A stretch of DNA of 64,000 nucleotides, taken from NCBI RefSeq assembly GCF_001021385.1, contig NZ_CP011773.1, positions 744,001 through 808,000 of the forward strand. The letters run 5' to 3'. Position 1 is the first letter of the stretch; each line of letters opens with the position of its first letter. The DNA comes from Mycobacterium sp. EPa45 (GTDB taxonomy: Bacteria; Actinomycetota; Actinomycetes; Mycobacteriales; Mycobacteriaceae). The notes under the pieces are model-generated. The model was not told where the DNA came from. It saw only the letters and a program-made list of their open reading frames with translations, and searched no databases. Below are positions 27,433 through 37,729 of this stretch, piece after piece. The translations under genes were made by a program, and so were the position numbers.

Positions 27433-27454
27433 GTCAACGCGTAAGGGGTGTGAG

Positions 27455-28012
27455 GTGGGTCTGAGCTGCCGGCCGTTACGGGCCGATGCCGCGCGCAACC
27501 GCGCTCGGGTGCTGCAGGTGGCCTACGAGGTCTTCGCTGAGCAGGGGCTGGCCGTGCCGATCGACGAGATCGCCCGGCGCGCCGGCGTCGGTGCGGGCAC
27601 CGTCTACCGTCATTTCCCGACCAAGGAAGCGCTTTTCGAAGCAGTCATCGGCGAGCGGGTGCGCTTGGTCGTGGCGCGAGGGCGCGAGCTACTCGCCGCT
27701 GATCCGTCCACCGCGCTGTTCGAATTCCTGCGCGAGATGGTGCGTTCAGGCGCTGCCGACCACGGGATGGTCGAGGCGCTGGCGAGGTACGGGATCGACC
27801 TGGACTCCGCGGCGCCCGGCGCCGAAGCGGAGTTTCTCGGGGTGCTGGGGGAGATGCTGGTGGCGGCGCAAAAGGCCGGTGCCGCGCGAGCCGACGTCGG
27901 CGTCGCCGAACTCAAGGCACTGCTGGTCGTGTGCAAGAGCGGCCAGGAATACGGCGACGACGTCGCCGACCGGATCACCGACGTGATCGTGGCCGGTTTA
28001 CGCGCAGGCTGA
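27455..28012 (+). CDS. TetR-family transcriptional regulator
   Basis: 185 residues from a GTG at 27455, which has AAGGGG about seven bases upstream; the frame opens earlier at 27419 but that part lacks a ribosome site. The DNA-binding domain is at the N-terminus: RADAARNRARVLQVAYEVFAEQG, IDEIARRAGVGAGTVYRHFPTKEALFEAV, a textbook TetR helix-turn-helix. The C-terminal domain resembles the TetR_C_33/SBP-like group with MVRSG...HGMVEALARYGIDL. It probably represses the divergent SDR through the repeats at 27381-27432 and likely itself as well. Confidence 0.88.
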   Translation: MGLSCRPLRADAARNRARVLQVAYEVFAEQGLAVPIDEIARRAGVGAGTVYRHFPTKEALFEAVIGERVRLVVARGRELLAADPSTALFEFLREMVRSGAADHGMVEALARYGIDLDSAAPGAEAEFLGVLGEMLVAAQKAGAARADVGVAELKALLVVCKSGQEYGDDVADRITDVIVAGLRAG

Positions 28013-28030
28013 TCACTCGCTGAGAGATAC

Positions 28031-28044
28031 CAGGGAAATCCCTG
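28031..28044. promoter_or_regulatory. Short inverted repeat before the large surface-protein gene
   Basis: CAGGGAAATCCCTG is a perfect inverted repeat (6-bp arms, AA centre) 19 bases after the TetR stop and 75 bases before the ATG at 28119. It could be an operator for the surface-protein gene or a weak terminator stem. No T tract follows. Confidence 0.3.
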
Positions 28045-28118
28045 TATCGGCGTAAGGTCCCGCGTCCCTATATCTGTAACTGCGTAACAACACGCAATAC
28101 CGGGGCGGGGGCCAGAGC

Positions 28119-31100
28119 ATGACGTCATCGAGGGATTCACAAGCGCAGCTGCCGGCGACGGACGGACGGCTTCGATTCGAGAAGTCGGTTGGACGGATCG
28201 GTGCGCTGGCGGTGGCGTTGGGTGTCGGTTTCGGCCTTGGCACTCCGCTTGCCTGCGGCGTCGCCAACGCCACGGGACCTGACGCGGGCTCGAGCGCCGA
28301 CGGGGGAGCAGCGAGCGGCCGCAGCGGAAGCGGCACGGGGAACAGTGGGCGACAGAGGGCACATCCGCATCTGGCGACCCGCGATGTGTCGAAGTCCGGC
28401 AGCGCAGTCCAAGCGCCGGAGCGTCACTCCATCACGCCCCGTGCCGCATCCAATGCATCGCCGGAATCCGAGACCGTTTCGCCGAAGCAACGGCACGGCG
28501 CGGTTTCGGCGGCAGTTGACAAGACCGACGAGGGCGCTGAGGGGTCGCCGGCGTCGGTGACAGTCAGCGTTTCGCCCGCGGCAGCGCTCCCCGGTGATGG
28601 CGGCCCCGCTGATCCCAGCGGACCTGTGTCGGCGCCGATCACGCTCAAGAGCATCGTCACCGACGCGCTCACCTGGATCGGGCTGGGCGGTCTGGCACCC
28701 GCGCTGCCGATCCCCAACGTGCCGGTCCCGCCGTTCTTTGAAGCTCTCTGGCTCGGCATGCGTGGCTTCCAACGCACGGTCAACAATCAGCGCCCCGGAG
28801 TCCACCCCACCCTGCTCGAACCGGATCCCGACGGCACGATTCGCGGCAACGTCAACGCCACGGACTTCGACGGCGACCCGCTGACCTACTCGGTGTCCGG
28901 GCCGGCGACCAAGGGTGAGGTGTCGGTGGAGTCGGACGGCAGCTTCACCTACAAACCCGGTGAGCAGATCGCCGCCACAGGCGGCAAGGACACGTTCACG
29001 ATCCAGGTCGACGACGGTGCCACTCATGGATTGGCTGGCCTGCTCGGCCTCAGCGGTCCGGGCACGGCGACGGTCACGGTCACGGTGGCGGCGCCGGTGG
29101 TCCCGGTCAACCACGCCCCGACCAACGGTGTTGCGGACGTGCATGATCCGGATGGCGACGGCAAGGTGACCGGGACCGTCACGGCCACCGACGCCGACGG
29201 CGACACCCTCAAATACTCGCGAACCACATTGCCCAGCAAGGGTTCCGTGGTGGTCAACGAGGACGGCTCCTTCACCTACGCCCCCACCGCCGACGCGCGC
29301 CATGCTGCCTCCGCCAACGGTGCGGGTGTGGTGCATGACAGCTTCACGGTGACGGTCAGCGACGGCAATGGCGGCACACTGGCGGTGCCGGTGTCAGTGG
29401 TGGTCAGTTCGAAGAACTCGGCGCCAGACGGTGTGTCGGTCGACCCCGGCACTCCGAACGCGACCACCGGCGTGGTGACTGGATCAGTGCACGCCACCGA
29501 TGCTGACCTTGACACGCTGACGTACACGGTCTCGACGCAGCCCGGCCATGCGCAGCAATTCGATTTCAACAGCACCACAGGCGCTTTCACCTACAAGCCG
29601 ACCGACGATGCGCGGCACGCGGCGGGTAGTGGCGGATCGGTGACAGACTCGTTCGCAGTCACCATCACCGACGGGCATGGCGGCACGACCACGACCGGTG
29701 TCACTGTGACGGTGGCACCGTCCCTTCCGGTCAATCATGCGCCGGCGGCCGGCAACGATGCAGCGACCACCAAGGAAAACGTGCCAGTGTCGATTTCGGT
29801 GCTGGCCAACGACTCTGACGCTGACGGCGACACCCTGACCATCACCGGTACGGCAACGCCGTCGCACGGCAGCGTCACACACAGCGATACCGGCGTCACG
29901 TATACCCCGAACACCGGCTACCACGGCGCGGACGGCTTCACCTACACGATCAGCGACGGCAATGGCGGCACGGCGACCGCCACCGTCAACATCACCGTGT
30001 CAACCGTGACCGACACGCCGCCGAGCAGTACTCCCGTCGACGGATACCCGTTGTTCACTGCACCGGTCGTGACGCGCGATGGCACTGTGTACCAGTTGCT
30101 TACGAACCTGGACTTTGTGACTGCCAGCGTCGCGATCATCGACAGGCACGGCGCGACCAAGGTCGTGGCGTTGCCAGGATCACGCGCCAACGTCTTGCTG
30201 GCCCGGCCTGGCGGGGACGTCATCGTCACCACCCTCAAACAGATCGGCGAGGACGAGTTCGACGACCGCTCCTACCACACGCTCGTATCGGTGATCAGAC
30301 CCAATGGCGCTATCTCCACTACGGAAGTCGCCGGTCTCGCCATCAGCAATCCCGTCGTCGCTGCGAACGGCACTGCCTACCAAATGGTGATGACGACGGT
30401 CGACACCGGTGTTGTGGCCCCGGACGGCACGCAGGCAACTGCCCACACGATGGTGGTCCTGCGGGTGGACCAGGGTGGCGCGGTCAGTACGCAGACCCTG
30501 GGCGCAGTACCGAGCGGCACGGTGTACGGGCACCCGACCGGAAACGTTGTCACCGATGCCCAGGGCAATGGGTATGTGGCTTTCGGTGGGGCGACGATCA
30601 ATTCGACCAGCTTCGCCTATGCGGCGGGCATCATGGTCATCCCGGCGCAGGGGACGGCATTCCTGTCGGATCTGGTGACTGACAAGTTTCTAGCCGGCCC
30701 GGTGGTGGTCACTCCCGCTGGCACGGCGTACGTCACGTTCCTCGATGACGACGACTCGACGATGGTGATGAAGCTTTCGGGTCACACCACCAACTTGTAC
30801 GGGCATATCGTGGGCCGACCGGACAAGGTGGTCGGCACCTCGTTAGAGACGGTGGTTGTCGGCGCCGGCGAAGCCGCCTATCTGGTCACCACCACGTTCT
30901 CCACCGATGACGGCAGCCCCGTCAGCCACATCACCAGAATCGGCGGAACGACCATCGATGTACCGGTGCGGCTCGAGGAGCCGTTGCTCGTCGCACCGGA
31001 TGGCGGTGCCTTCCAGGCGCTTTCGTACAGCGAAGTCCTGGTCATCAGTCCGGGCGGGGGCGCCAAGACCGTGACCGTCGATGCCACGAATTTCGTGTTG

Positions 31101-32921
31101 GGTCCGGACGGGAAGGGCTACGCACCCACCGCGGACCACGTCACCGTAATCACGACCGGCGGAACAACGTCCGATATCACGCTCGGCGGAACGGGTGCAT
31201 CACCGTTGGTGTTCGGGCCGGACGGGACACCGTTCCGGGCGGTCGACACGGGCACGGGCTACGTCATCAAGAATCTGACCACCGGTGCTACCAGTGGCCC
31301 ATTGGCCAAGTCCGACAGCACTTCTGACGGAGCGGTGCTGGCCGTCGGCCCGGATGGTACTGCCGTCTTCGTGCCGACGAAGACGGCGGGCGGTTCCTCT
31401 CCCGTGCAGATCCTCACCTACACGCCCGACGGGTCGACGATCATCAGTTCTCCGGTCAACGGCGCCGGCGTCGGGGGATTTGCATTTGGGCCCGACGGCA
31501 CGGCGTATGTGGGCGTGATCGGACAAAACGGCGACGGCAGCTTCGGCACGACCATCGTGTCGATCACCTCCTACGGAGCTACGACGGGACCCACGGTAAA
31601 CGGAATCACGGCCCAGATGGCGGCCACCGATCACGGCCTCTACACGTTCGTCATGTCGATAGGCTCCGACGGTAGCTTGGGTAGTACTCAATTAGTCTCT
31701 CTCCCAGCGGTTCCCAATGCCGCTGAGCCGTCGACGACCATCACGAAGACCGTCAACAGAGCCACTGGCGTCGTCACCGGACAGATCACTGCGGGCACAA
31801 AGCTCGGTGAGGGCGTCTCCTGGTCCGGTTCGACCACCACTGCACTGGGCAGCCTTATCGTGCGCCCCGACGGAACCTTCACATTCACCCCCAGTGGCGC
31901 CGCGCGGGCCTATGCCGAGGAATCGGGCAAGGTGTACAACGTCATCGGGTCGTTCACCGCCACCAACAGCGCCGGTGAGTCGTACACGATCGCGTTCAAC
32001 GTGCCGCTCCTGCCGACGAATTACCCGGTGACCCCGTCAACGCCGCAGCTGTATCCACTGCACACGGCCTACGGGGCCGGACCGACGTGGGGTAGTGACC
32101 CTGATGCTCTGCTCAGTCAGGCCGGTGTCGTCAGTTCCTGGTTCGGCGAACCCGCGCTGGAATGGACCGTTATCCACCAGGTACTGACCGACGGACGAAA
32201 TTTTGAAGACTGCAGTCCGTGCAGCGGTCACGGTGAGTGGGATTGGGACTACACCGAGTACAAGATTTCCTACACCGGCCACCCCGACCTTACCCATGAC
32301 GCCGACGGCACACCGATCAACGCCGAGGTGTACGTGATCAGCCTCCTGCATGTGCCCGGTATGAAGTACTACGAGGGCTATGTGATCGGCTACCGAAAGA
32401 TGGCCAAAGACGACGCCATCTACGTCAAATCCGACATGGTTACCAAGAGCAGGGTCGTCAGTGACACCGGCGTCGTGACAGAAGCCTTCATCGACTACGA
32501 CGCCATCGAAGTCGTGCCGGGCACCTTCCCAGAAGACTGGTTTTACCAGCGCGATCCCGGCGATGTCGGCGGCTTCATCTTCGACAACGAATTGCCCAGT
32601 GATGCAATGATTCCTGAGGTCGAGAAGCAATATACCGAGGGCGTGGGATCGGTCCTCGACTATTACCAGAGCATCCATACCGGTCTTGAAATTGGTGGAA
32701 ACCTGGCGTCCATCTTCGGTTCGATGGCCGTCGATCCAGAAACCGGGGTATTCACCGCTGTGCAGGGCGCGCGGAAGGTCAAGCTGGCGATCAAAGCTGT
32801 CAGGGCCGTCGGCGAGCACCTCGAAGACATCAAAGACCCGGACCAATTTTTGAACTCCAACATGTTCCTCGCCGAAGGGCCGGCTGTCGGACCGACTCCC
32901 GGCGTCGGCATTCCGGATTAG
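28119..32921 (+). CDS. Large secreted/surface protein with cadherin/VCBS-like repeats and a beta-propeller-like region
   Basis: 1600 residues. Residues 1-51 form an export signal with a hydrophobic core RIGALAVALGVGFGLG and a likely cut after VANA. A low-complexity region follows to about 180, then four Ig-like repeats (about 225-635), each with the 'G.v.atDaDgDtLtys....sG.v....dGsFtYkP' pattern (for example TATDADGDTLKYS and DGSFTYAPTADARHAA). About 640-1190 holds many 'vvapdGTaY' beta units, suggesting a propeller. A fifth Ig-like unit sits at about 1205-1300. The last 300 residues are unique, with a CSPC pair (DCSPCSGHGEWDW). Likely cell-envelope adhesion or scaffold; function unknown. Mycobacteria often carry such proteins as lineage-specific genes. 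Confidence 0.85.
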   Translation: MTSSRDSQAQLPATDGRLRFEKSVGRIGALAVALGVGFGLGTPLACGVANATGPDAGSSADGGAASGRSGSGTGNSGRQRAHPHLATRDVSKSGSAVQAPERHSITPRAASNASPESETVSPKQRHGAVSAAVDKTDEGAEGSPASVTVSVSPAAALPGDGGPADPSGPVSAPITLKSIVTDALTWIGLGGLAPALPIPNVPVPPFFEALWLGMRGFQRTVNNQRPGVHPTLLEPDPDGTIRGNVNATDFDGDPLTYSVSGPATKGEVSVESDGSFTYKPGEQIAATGGKDTFTIQVDDGATHGLAGLLGLSGPGTATVTVTVAAPVVPVNHAPTNGVADVHDPDGDGKVTGTVTATDADGDTLKYSRTTLPSKGSVVVNEDGSFTYAPTADARHAASANGAGVVHDSFTVTVSDGNGGTLAVPVSVVVSSKNSAPDGVSVDPGTPNATTGVVTGSVHATDADLDTLTYTVSTQPGHAQQFDFNSTTGAFTYKPTDDARHAAGSGGSVTDSFAVTITDGHGGTTTTGVTVTVAPSLPVNHAPAAGNDAATTKENVPVSISVLANDSDADGDTLTITGTATPSHGSVTHSDTGVTYTPNTGYHGADGFTYTISDGNGGTATATVNITVSTVTDTPPSSTPVDGYPLFTAPVVTRDGTVYQLLTNLDFVTASVAIIDRHGATKVVALPGSRANVLLARPGGDVIVTTLKQIGEDEFDDRSYHTLVSVIRPNGAISTTEVAGLAISNPVVAANGTAYQMVMTTVDTGVVAPDGTQATAHTMVVLRVDQGGAVSTQTLGAVPSGTVYGHPTGNVVTDAQGNGYVAFGGATINSTSFAYAAGIMVIPAQGTAFLSDLVTDKFLAGPVVVTPAGTAYVTFLDDDDSTMVMKLSGHTTNLYGHIVGRPDKVVGTSLETVVVGAGEAAYLVTTTFSTDDGSPVSHITRIGGTTIDVPVRLEEPLLVAPDGGAFQALSYSEVLVISPGGGAKTVTVDATNFVLGPDGKGYAPTADHVTVITTGGTTSDITLGGTGASPLVFGPDGTPFRAVDTGTGYVIKNLTTGATSGPLAKSDSTSDGAVLAVGPDGTAVFVPTKTAGGSSPVQILTYTPDGSTIISSPVNGAGVGGFAFGPDGTAYVGVIGQNGDGSFGTTIVSITSYGATTGPTVNGITAQMAATDHGLYTFVMSIGSDGSLGSTQLVSLPAVPNAAEPSTTITKTVNRATGVVTGQITAGTKLGEGVSWSGSTTTALGSLIVRPDGTFTFTPSGAARAYAEESGKVYNVIGSFTATNSAGESYTIAFNVPLLPTNYPVTPSTPQLYPLHTAYGAGPTWGSDPDALLSQAGVVSSWFGEPALEWTVIHQVLTDGRNFEDCSPCSGHGEWDWDYTEYKISYTGHPDLTHDADGTPINAEVYVISLLHVPGMKYYEGYVIGYRKMAKDDAIYVKSDMVTKSRVVSDTGVVTEAFIDYDAIEVVPGTFPEDWFYQRDPGDVGGFIFDNELPSDAMIPEVEKQYTEGVGSVLDYYQSIHTGLEIGGNLASIFGSMAVDPETGVFTAVQGARKVKLAIKAVRAVGEHLEDIKDPDQFLNSNMFLAEGPAVGPTPGVGIPD

Positions 32922-32978
32922 TGCTCGGCAACCCTGACCATCGTCAGGATTGGTCCGGGCAGCACGCTGACGGCGTAA

Positions 32979-34787
<1,809 letters not shown>

Positions 34788-34800
34788 TAAGTCAACGAAA

Positions 34801-34834
34801 AGCCCCGGCTCGCTTTGGCGAGTCGGGGCTTTTT
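34801..34834 (+). terminator. Rho-independent terminator after groEL2
   Basis: AGCCCCGGCTCGC (34801-34813) pairs with GCGAGTCGGGGCT (34818-34830) with one G-T pair and a four-base loop, then TTTTCGTT. It starts 14 bases after the groEL2 stop. A run of A before the stem would let it act in the reverse direction too. Confidence 0.92.
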
Positions 34835-34858
34835 CGTTATCCCCGCCCCTTGTCGCCG

Positions 34859-34888
34859 CGAGTGTGCGGTTTCATACGCAACACGCCG
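34859..34888. repeat. 30-bp inverted repeat, left copy flanking the DUF559 gene
   Basis: Begins CGAGTGTGCGGTTTCATACG and ends CAACACGCCG. The reverse complement of 35868-35897 is the same except for one base (A versus C at position 18), so the two copies face each other across the 873-base gene. A degenerate partner arm at about 34900-34917 (ending CGCACTC) suggests this copy was once part of a palindrome. Confidence 0.75.
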
Positions 34889-34970
34889 CGGCTCACGTAT
34901 CGGGTCGCACTCTGGCGACCGGCTGTGGACAGGCGAGACGTATTTCGCGAAGTGCTGACACTGTTCGCGG

Positions 34971-35843
34971 ATGCGGACTGTTCCCTGGCCGTTCATTGCG
35001 GAGGAGGTGCTCGACGCGAAGGCGCTCACCTTCCGCGAACTGAGGCGATTCCATGCCGCGGTCTATCCGGGCGTGTGGGCGCCCCGCGGCGTCGAGCTCT
35101 CGGCAATCGATCGAGCGCGTGCCGCCTGGCTGTGGTCGGGCCGCAGCGGTGTGCTGGCCGGCTTGTCGGCATCGGCGTTGTGGGGCGCGAAATGGATCGA
35201 TGCTGATGCGGCTGCGGAACTGGTGCACAGCAATCGGCGTCCGCCTCGATTGATCGCCGTCCACTCGGACACGTTGTCGGCCAATGAGATTCGACAAGCG
35301 CACGGGCTGCCGGTAACCGCACCGGCTCGGACGGCTTTCGATCTCGGACGACGCCTCGACTTCGACGCGGCAGTGCAACGGATCGACGCCCTCATGCAGG
35401 CCACGGACGTGAAGATCGATGACGTCCACGCGGTGATGGCGCAGCATGCCGGCGTCCGCGGATTGAAGCAGTTGAGGTCGGTGCTGGATCTGGTCGACGG
35501 TGGATCCGAATCCCCGTACGAGTCACTGACCCGAATCATGTTGGTCAGGAGTGGTTTTCCGCGGCCGCAAACCCAGATCCGAGTGTGCGACGACGAGGGC
35601 TTCGTGGTCGCCCGGCTGGACATGGGATGGCCGGAGTACCGAGTGGGTGTCGACTTCGATGGCGCCCATCATTGGACCGACCCTCGACAGCGATCGAACG
35701 ACGTCGAACGTTACGCACGGTTGCCAGAGCTCGGCTGGATCGACGTACGCGTGACGAGCTCGATGCTGCACAACAACCCGGGGGTGTTCCTCAACCGGGT
35801 CGGTGCCGCCCTCACGGCGCGTGGTTGCTCGCGCACGTGGTGA
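34971..35843 (+). CDS. DUF559 / Vsr-like endonuclease-fold protein
   Basis: 290 residues from an ATG at 34971. The N-terminal half resembles the AbiEi-antitoxin-like winged-helix family (ALTFRELRRFHAAVYPGVWAPRG, WLWSGRSGVLAGLSASALWG). The C-terminal half is a DUF559/Vsr-type nuclease fold: SPYESLTRIMLVRSGFPRPQTQI, LDMGWPEYRVGVDFDGAHHW, then ELGWIDVRVTSSML. The Glu, Asp and the VGVDFDG acidic residues would form the metal site. No antitoxin or toxin partner is adjacent. It is enclosed by near-identical 30-bp inverted repeats. Mycobacteria often hold several paralogues of this family; target DNA is unknown. Confidence 0.75.
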   Translation: MRTVPWPFIAEEVLDAKALTFRELRRFHAAVYPGVWAPRGVELSAIDRARAAWLWSGRSGVLAGLSASALWGAKWIDADAAAELVHSNRRPPRLIAVHSDTLSANEIRQAHGLPVTAPARTAFDLGRRLDFDAAVQRIDALMQATDVKIDDVHAVMAQHAGVRGLKQLRSVLDLVDGGSESPYESLTRIMLVRSGFPRPQTQIRVCDDEGFVVARLDMGWPEYRVGVDFDGAHHWTDPRQRSNDVERYARLPELGWIDVRVTSSMLHNNPGVFLNRVGAALTARGCSRTW

Positions 35844-35897
35844 GTGTGCGTATTCATCCGCGAACGACGGCGTGTTGCGGATGAAACCGCACACTCG
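35842..35897. repeat. Long imperfect palindrome after the DUF559 gene, containing the right 30-bp inverted repeat
   Basis: The left arm (35842-35868, GAGTGTGCGTATTCATCCGC then GAACGAC) and right arm (35868-35897) are inverted relatives and could form a hairpin about 25 bp long. The right arm matches the repeat at 34859-34888 in 29 of 30 bases. It begins at the stop of the DUF559 gene and ends 10 bases before the stop of the convergent gene, so it may also act as a two-way terminator. Confidence 0.75.
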
Positions 35898-35907
35898 AGG
35901 CCTGCTG

Positions 35908-36279
35908 CTAGCCGCTCAGCGGGACACAGTCGTCGCCGCAGCCGGACGCCGTCGGCGCCCCTGGCACGGCCGGGCGATGCAGCACCGCCCGCTGTGGAAT
36001 CACCCGCAGCCGTTCGTCGGCAAACTCGCCGCGGCCGTCGACGATCAGGCTGTATCCGCCCGCCTCGCGGGGCGGCCACACCACCGTGACGTCGGGATGG
36101 GCGAGCGCGTTGCGACGCGTGCTGTTGCCCACCGAGCCGACGTCGAGCACACCCCCCACGAGCTGAGGGTCCACCGCCACCGTGTGCGCACGGTGGTCGT
36201 CGCTGACGGTGATCAAATAGCCAAACATATAGTCGGCCAGCGTGCCGGCGAGCTGACCGAGGTCCACCTTGACGCTCAT
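35908..36279 (-). CDS. Pyridoxamine 5'-phosphate oxidase-like (FMN split-barrel) protein
   Basis: 123 residues from an ATG at 36279 (MSVKVDLGQLAGTLADYMFGYLITVSDDHRAHTVAV); the open frame upstream is not supported because it runs through the divergent SDR start. The pattern 'aylitv.ddhr.Htv.v.p.l..g.l.v..vg..trrNal.hp.vtvvWpp' is that of small mycobacterial PPOX/F420- or FMN-binding split-barrel proteins. The C-terminus has a CGDDC pair, perhaps a redox or metal site. Cofactor and substrate unknown. Confidence 0.78.
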   Translation of the reverse strand: MSVKVDLGQLAGTLADYMFGYLITVSDDHRAHTVAVDPQLVGGVLDVGSVGNSTRRNALAHPDVTVVWPPREAGGYSLIVDGRGEFADERLRVIPQRAVLHRPAVPGAPTASGCGDDCVPLSG

Positions 36280-36352
36280 GGGCCGACGATACTGCTGCCA
36301 ATCCGTCGGAGCCTGGGGAATACCGGCACTGTGCCCTAGGGTTCTCAAGCAA

Positions 36353-37177
36353 ATGCCGCTGCCTACGCCTTCACCCACGTCCACCGCCGTCGTCACCGGG
36401 GCCTCCTCCGGCATCGGCGCCGACCTCGCCCGCGAACTCGCCGCCCGCGGACACGGCGTCACGCTCGTCGCCCGCCGCGAGGACAAGCTGCGAGAGCTCG
36501 CAACAGAACTCGCCGACCAGGTCCGCGTCGAGGTCATCGCGGCAGACGTCGCCGACGCCGATGCCCGCGCCGCATTGTTCGACGAAGTCGAACGGCGTGG
36601 ATTGACCATCGACATCCTGGTCAACAATGCGGGCATCGGCGTGGTCGGCGCGGTCGCCACTGCTCCGGTCGCCGACGAGATCGCACAGGTGCGGGTGAAC
36701 GTCGAGGCTGTCATCGACCTCACTTCGCGCGCCGTGCAGCAGATGGTGCCGCGCGGTCGCGGCGCGATTCTCAACGTCGGATCGACGGCGGGATTCCAGC
36801 CCTTCCCCGGCCAGGCCGGCTATGGCGCCACCAAGGCATTCGTCCGCTACTTCACCGCGGGCCTGCGCGGCGAGCTGGCCGGCACCGGCGTCACCGCCGC
36901 GGTTCTGCACCCCGGGCCGGTGCGCACCGAATTCCTGACCGCGGCCGGGATGGACGAGCGCGTATTCGCCGACGCCTTCCCGAAATTCATGTGGATGCCG
37001 TCGCGAACCGTCGCCAAGATCGGTATCGACGCGCTCGCCGGCGACCGCGGTGACGTGATCGCGGGCATCCAGAACGTGATCAGCACCCGGATCTTTCAGG
37101 CGCTGCCGCACCGCGTGCTGTTGCCGCTGCTGGCCAAGCAGCACCCGGCCCTCAAGCGCGACGCGTCACGCCGCTGA
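36353..37177 (+). CDS. Classical short-chain dehydrogenase
   Basis: 274 residues from an ATG at 36353; an upstream ATG at 36269 lies inside the divergent gene. TGASSGIGADLARELAARGH is the classical SDR cofactor site; VNNAGIG, NVGSTAGFQPFPGQAGYGATKAF (split here as Ser plus YGATK) supply the catalytic residues; HPGPVRTEF follows. Resembles DltE/YqjQ-like oxidoreductases acting on lipids or sugars; substrate unknown. The last bases overlap the convergent gene by 12. Confidence 0.85.
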   Translation: MPLPTPSPTSTAVVTGASSGIGADLARELAARGHGVTLVARREDKLRELATELADQVRVEVIAADVADADARAALFDEVERRGLTIDILVNNAGIGVVGAVATAPVADEIAQVRVNVEAVIDLTSRAVQQMVPRGRGAILNVGSTAGFQPFPGQAGYGATKAFVRYFTAGLRGELAGTGVTAAVLHPGPVRTEFLTAAGMDERVFADAFPKFMWMPSRTVAKIGIDALAGDRGDVIAGIQNVISTRIFQALPHRVLLPLLAKQHPALKRDASRR

Positions 37178-37729
37178 CGAGGGCCAGGGCCGCATCCATC
37201 CTTCGACCGGCAGGTCCAGCCCGTTGCACAGCGTGCAGACCGTCCGGTACCAGCCGACAGCGATCAACAGCTCCATGCGCTGCTCGTCGTCGAAGCTCTC
37301 GCCCAGCGCCTCCCACGTCGACGACGACCACGACCCGGTGCGCTCCAGCTCATCGACCGCTTCGATGAGCACCCGCTCCTCGGCGCTCCACCGCGAATCG
37401 TCGGTCTCGCCGATCGCCAGTGCGTCGGCCTCCTCGCCGGACACCCCGACGATCGGACCCCAGAACGCGGCTTGCCCGCCCCACTCGTAGGCGCAGTGCA
37501 CCAGTCCGCAGATCCGCAGGATCGCGATCGTGCGGACCCGCGGTGGCAGCTTCGTGTCGAGGTAGAGCGACTCGCCCATCTTGCGCAGCTTGCGGGCCAT
37601 GTCGGGATGGCGCTGCAGACACCGCACCAGCAGCAGCGGTTCGTAGGTGCGGTCGGGATGGCCCCAGCTGCCGATGTCGTTGGCGTCGGAGTCGCTCCAC
37701 GGCTGGGCCAGCGGCGCCACCCGGCTCAC
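37166..37729 (-). CDS. Carboxymuconolactone decarboxylase-family protein
   Basis: 187 residues from a GTG at 37729 that overlaps the upstream amidohydrolase stop by four bases (GTGA). The core RTIAILRICGLVHCAYEWGGQAAF corresponds to the AhpD/CMD active-site helix; the usual CxxC pair is here spread as Cys...HCAYEW. Proteins of this kind act as peroxidase partners or as unknown enzymes. Co-directional coupling to the amidohydrolase suggests one transcript. Confidence 0.8.
   Translation of the reverse strand: MSRVAPLAQPWSDSDANDIGSWGHPDRTYEPLLLVRCLQRHPDMARKLRKMGESLYLDTKLPPRVRTIAILRICGLVHCAYEWGGQAAFWGPIVGVSGEEADALAIGETDDSRWSAEERVLIEAVDELERTGSWSSSTWEALGESFDDEQRMELLIAVGWYRTVCTLCNGLDLPVEGWMRPWPSSAA

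Noticed and set aside
27455..28012. Butyrolactone receptor for the AfsA-type product
   Set aside because: TetR type fits receptors in general, but it is paired with an SDR and separated from the operon by other genes; nothing specific links them.
34971..35843. Toxin-antitoxin system based on the AbiEi-like N-terminal region
   Set aside because: No partner toxin lies beside it; the C-terminal half is a nuclease fold rather than an antitoxin domain.
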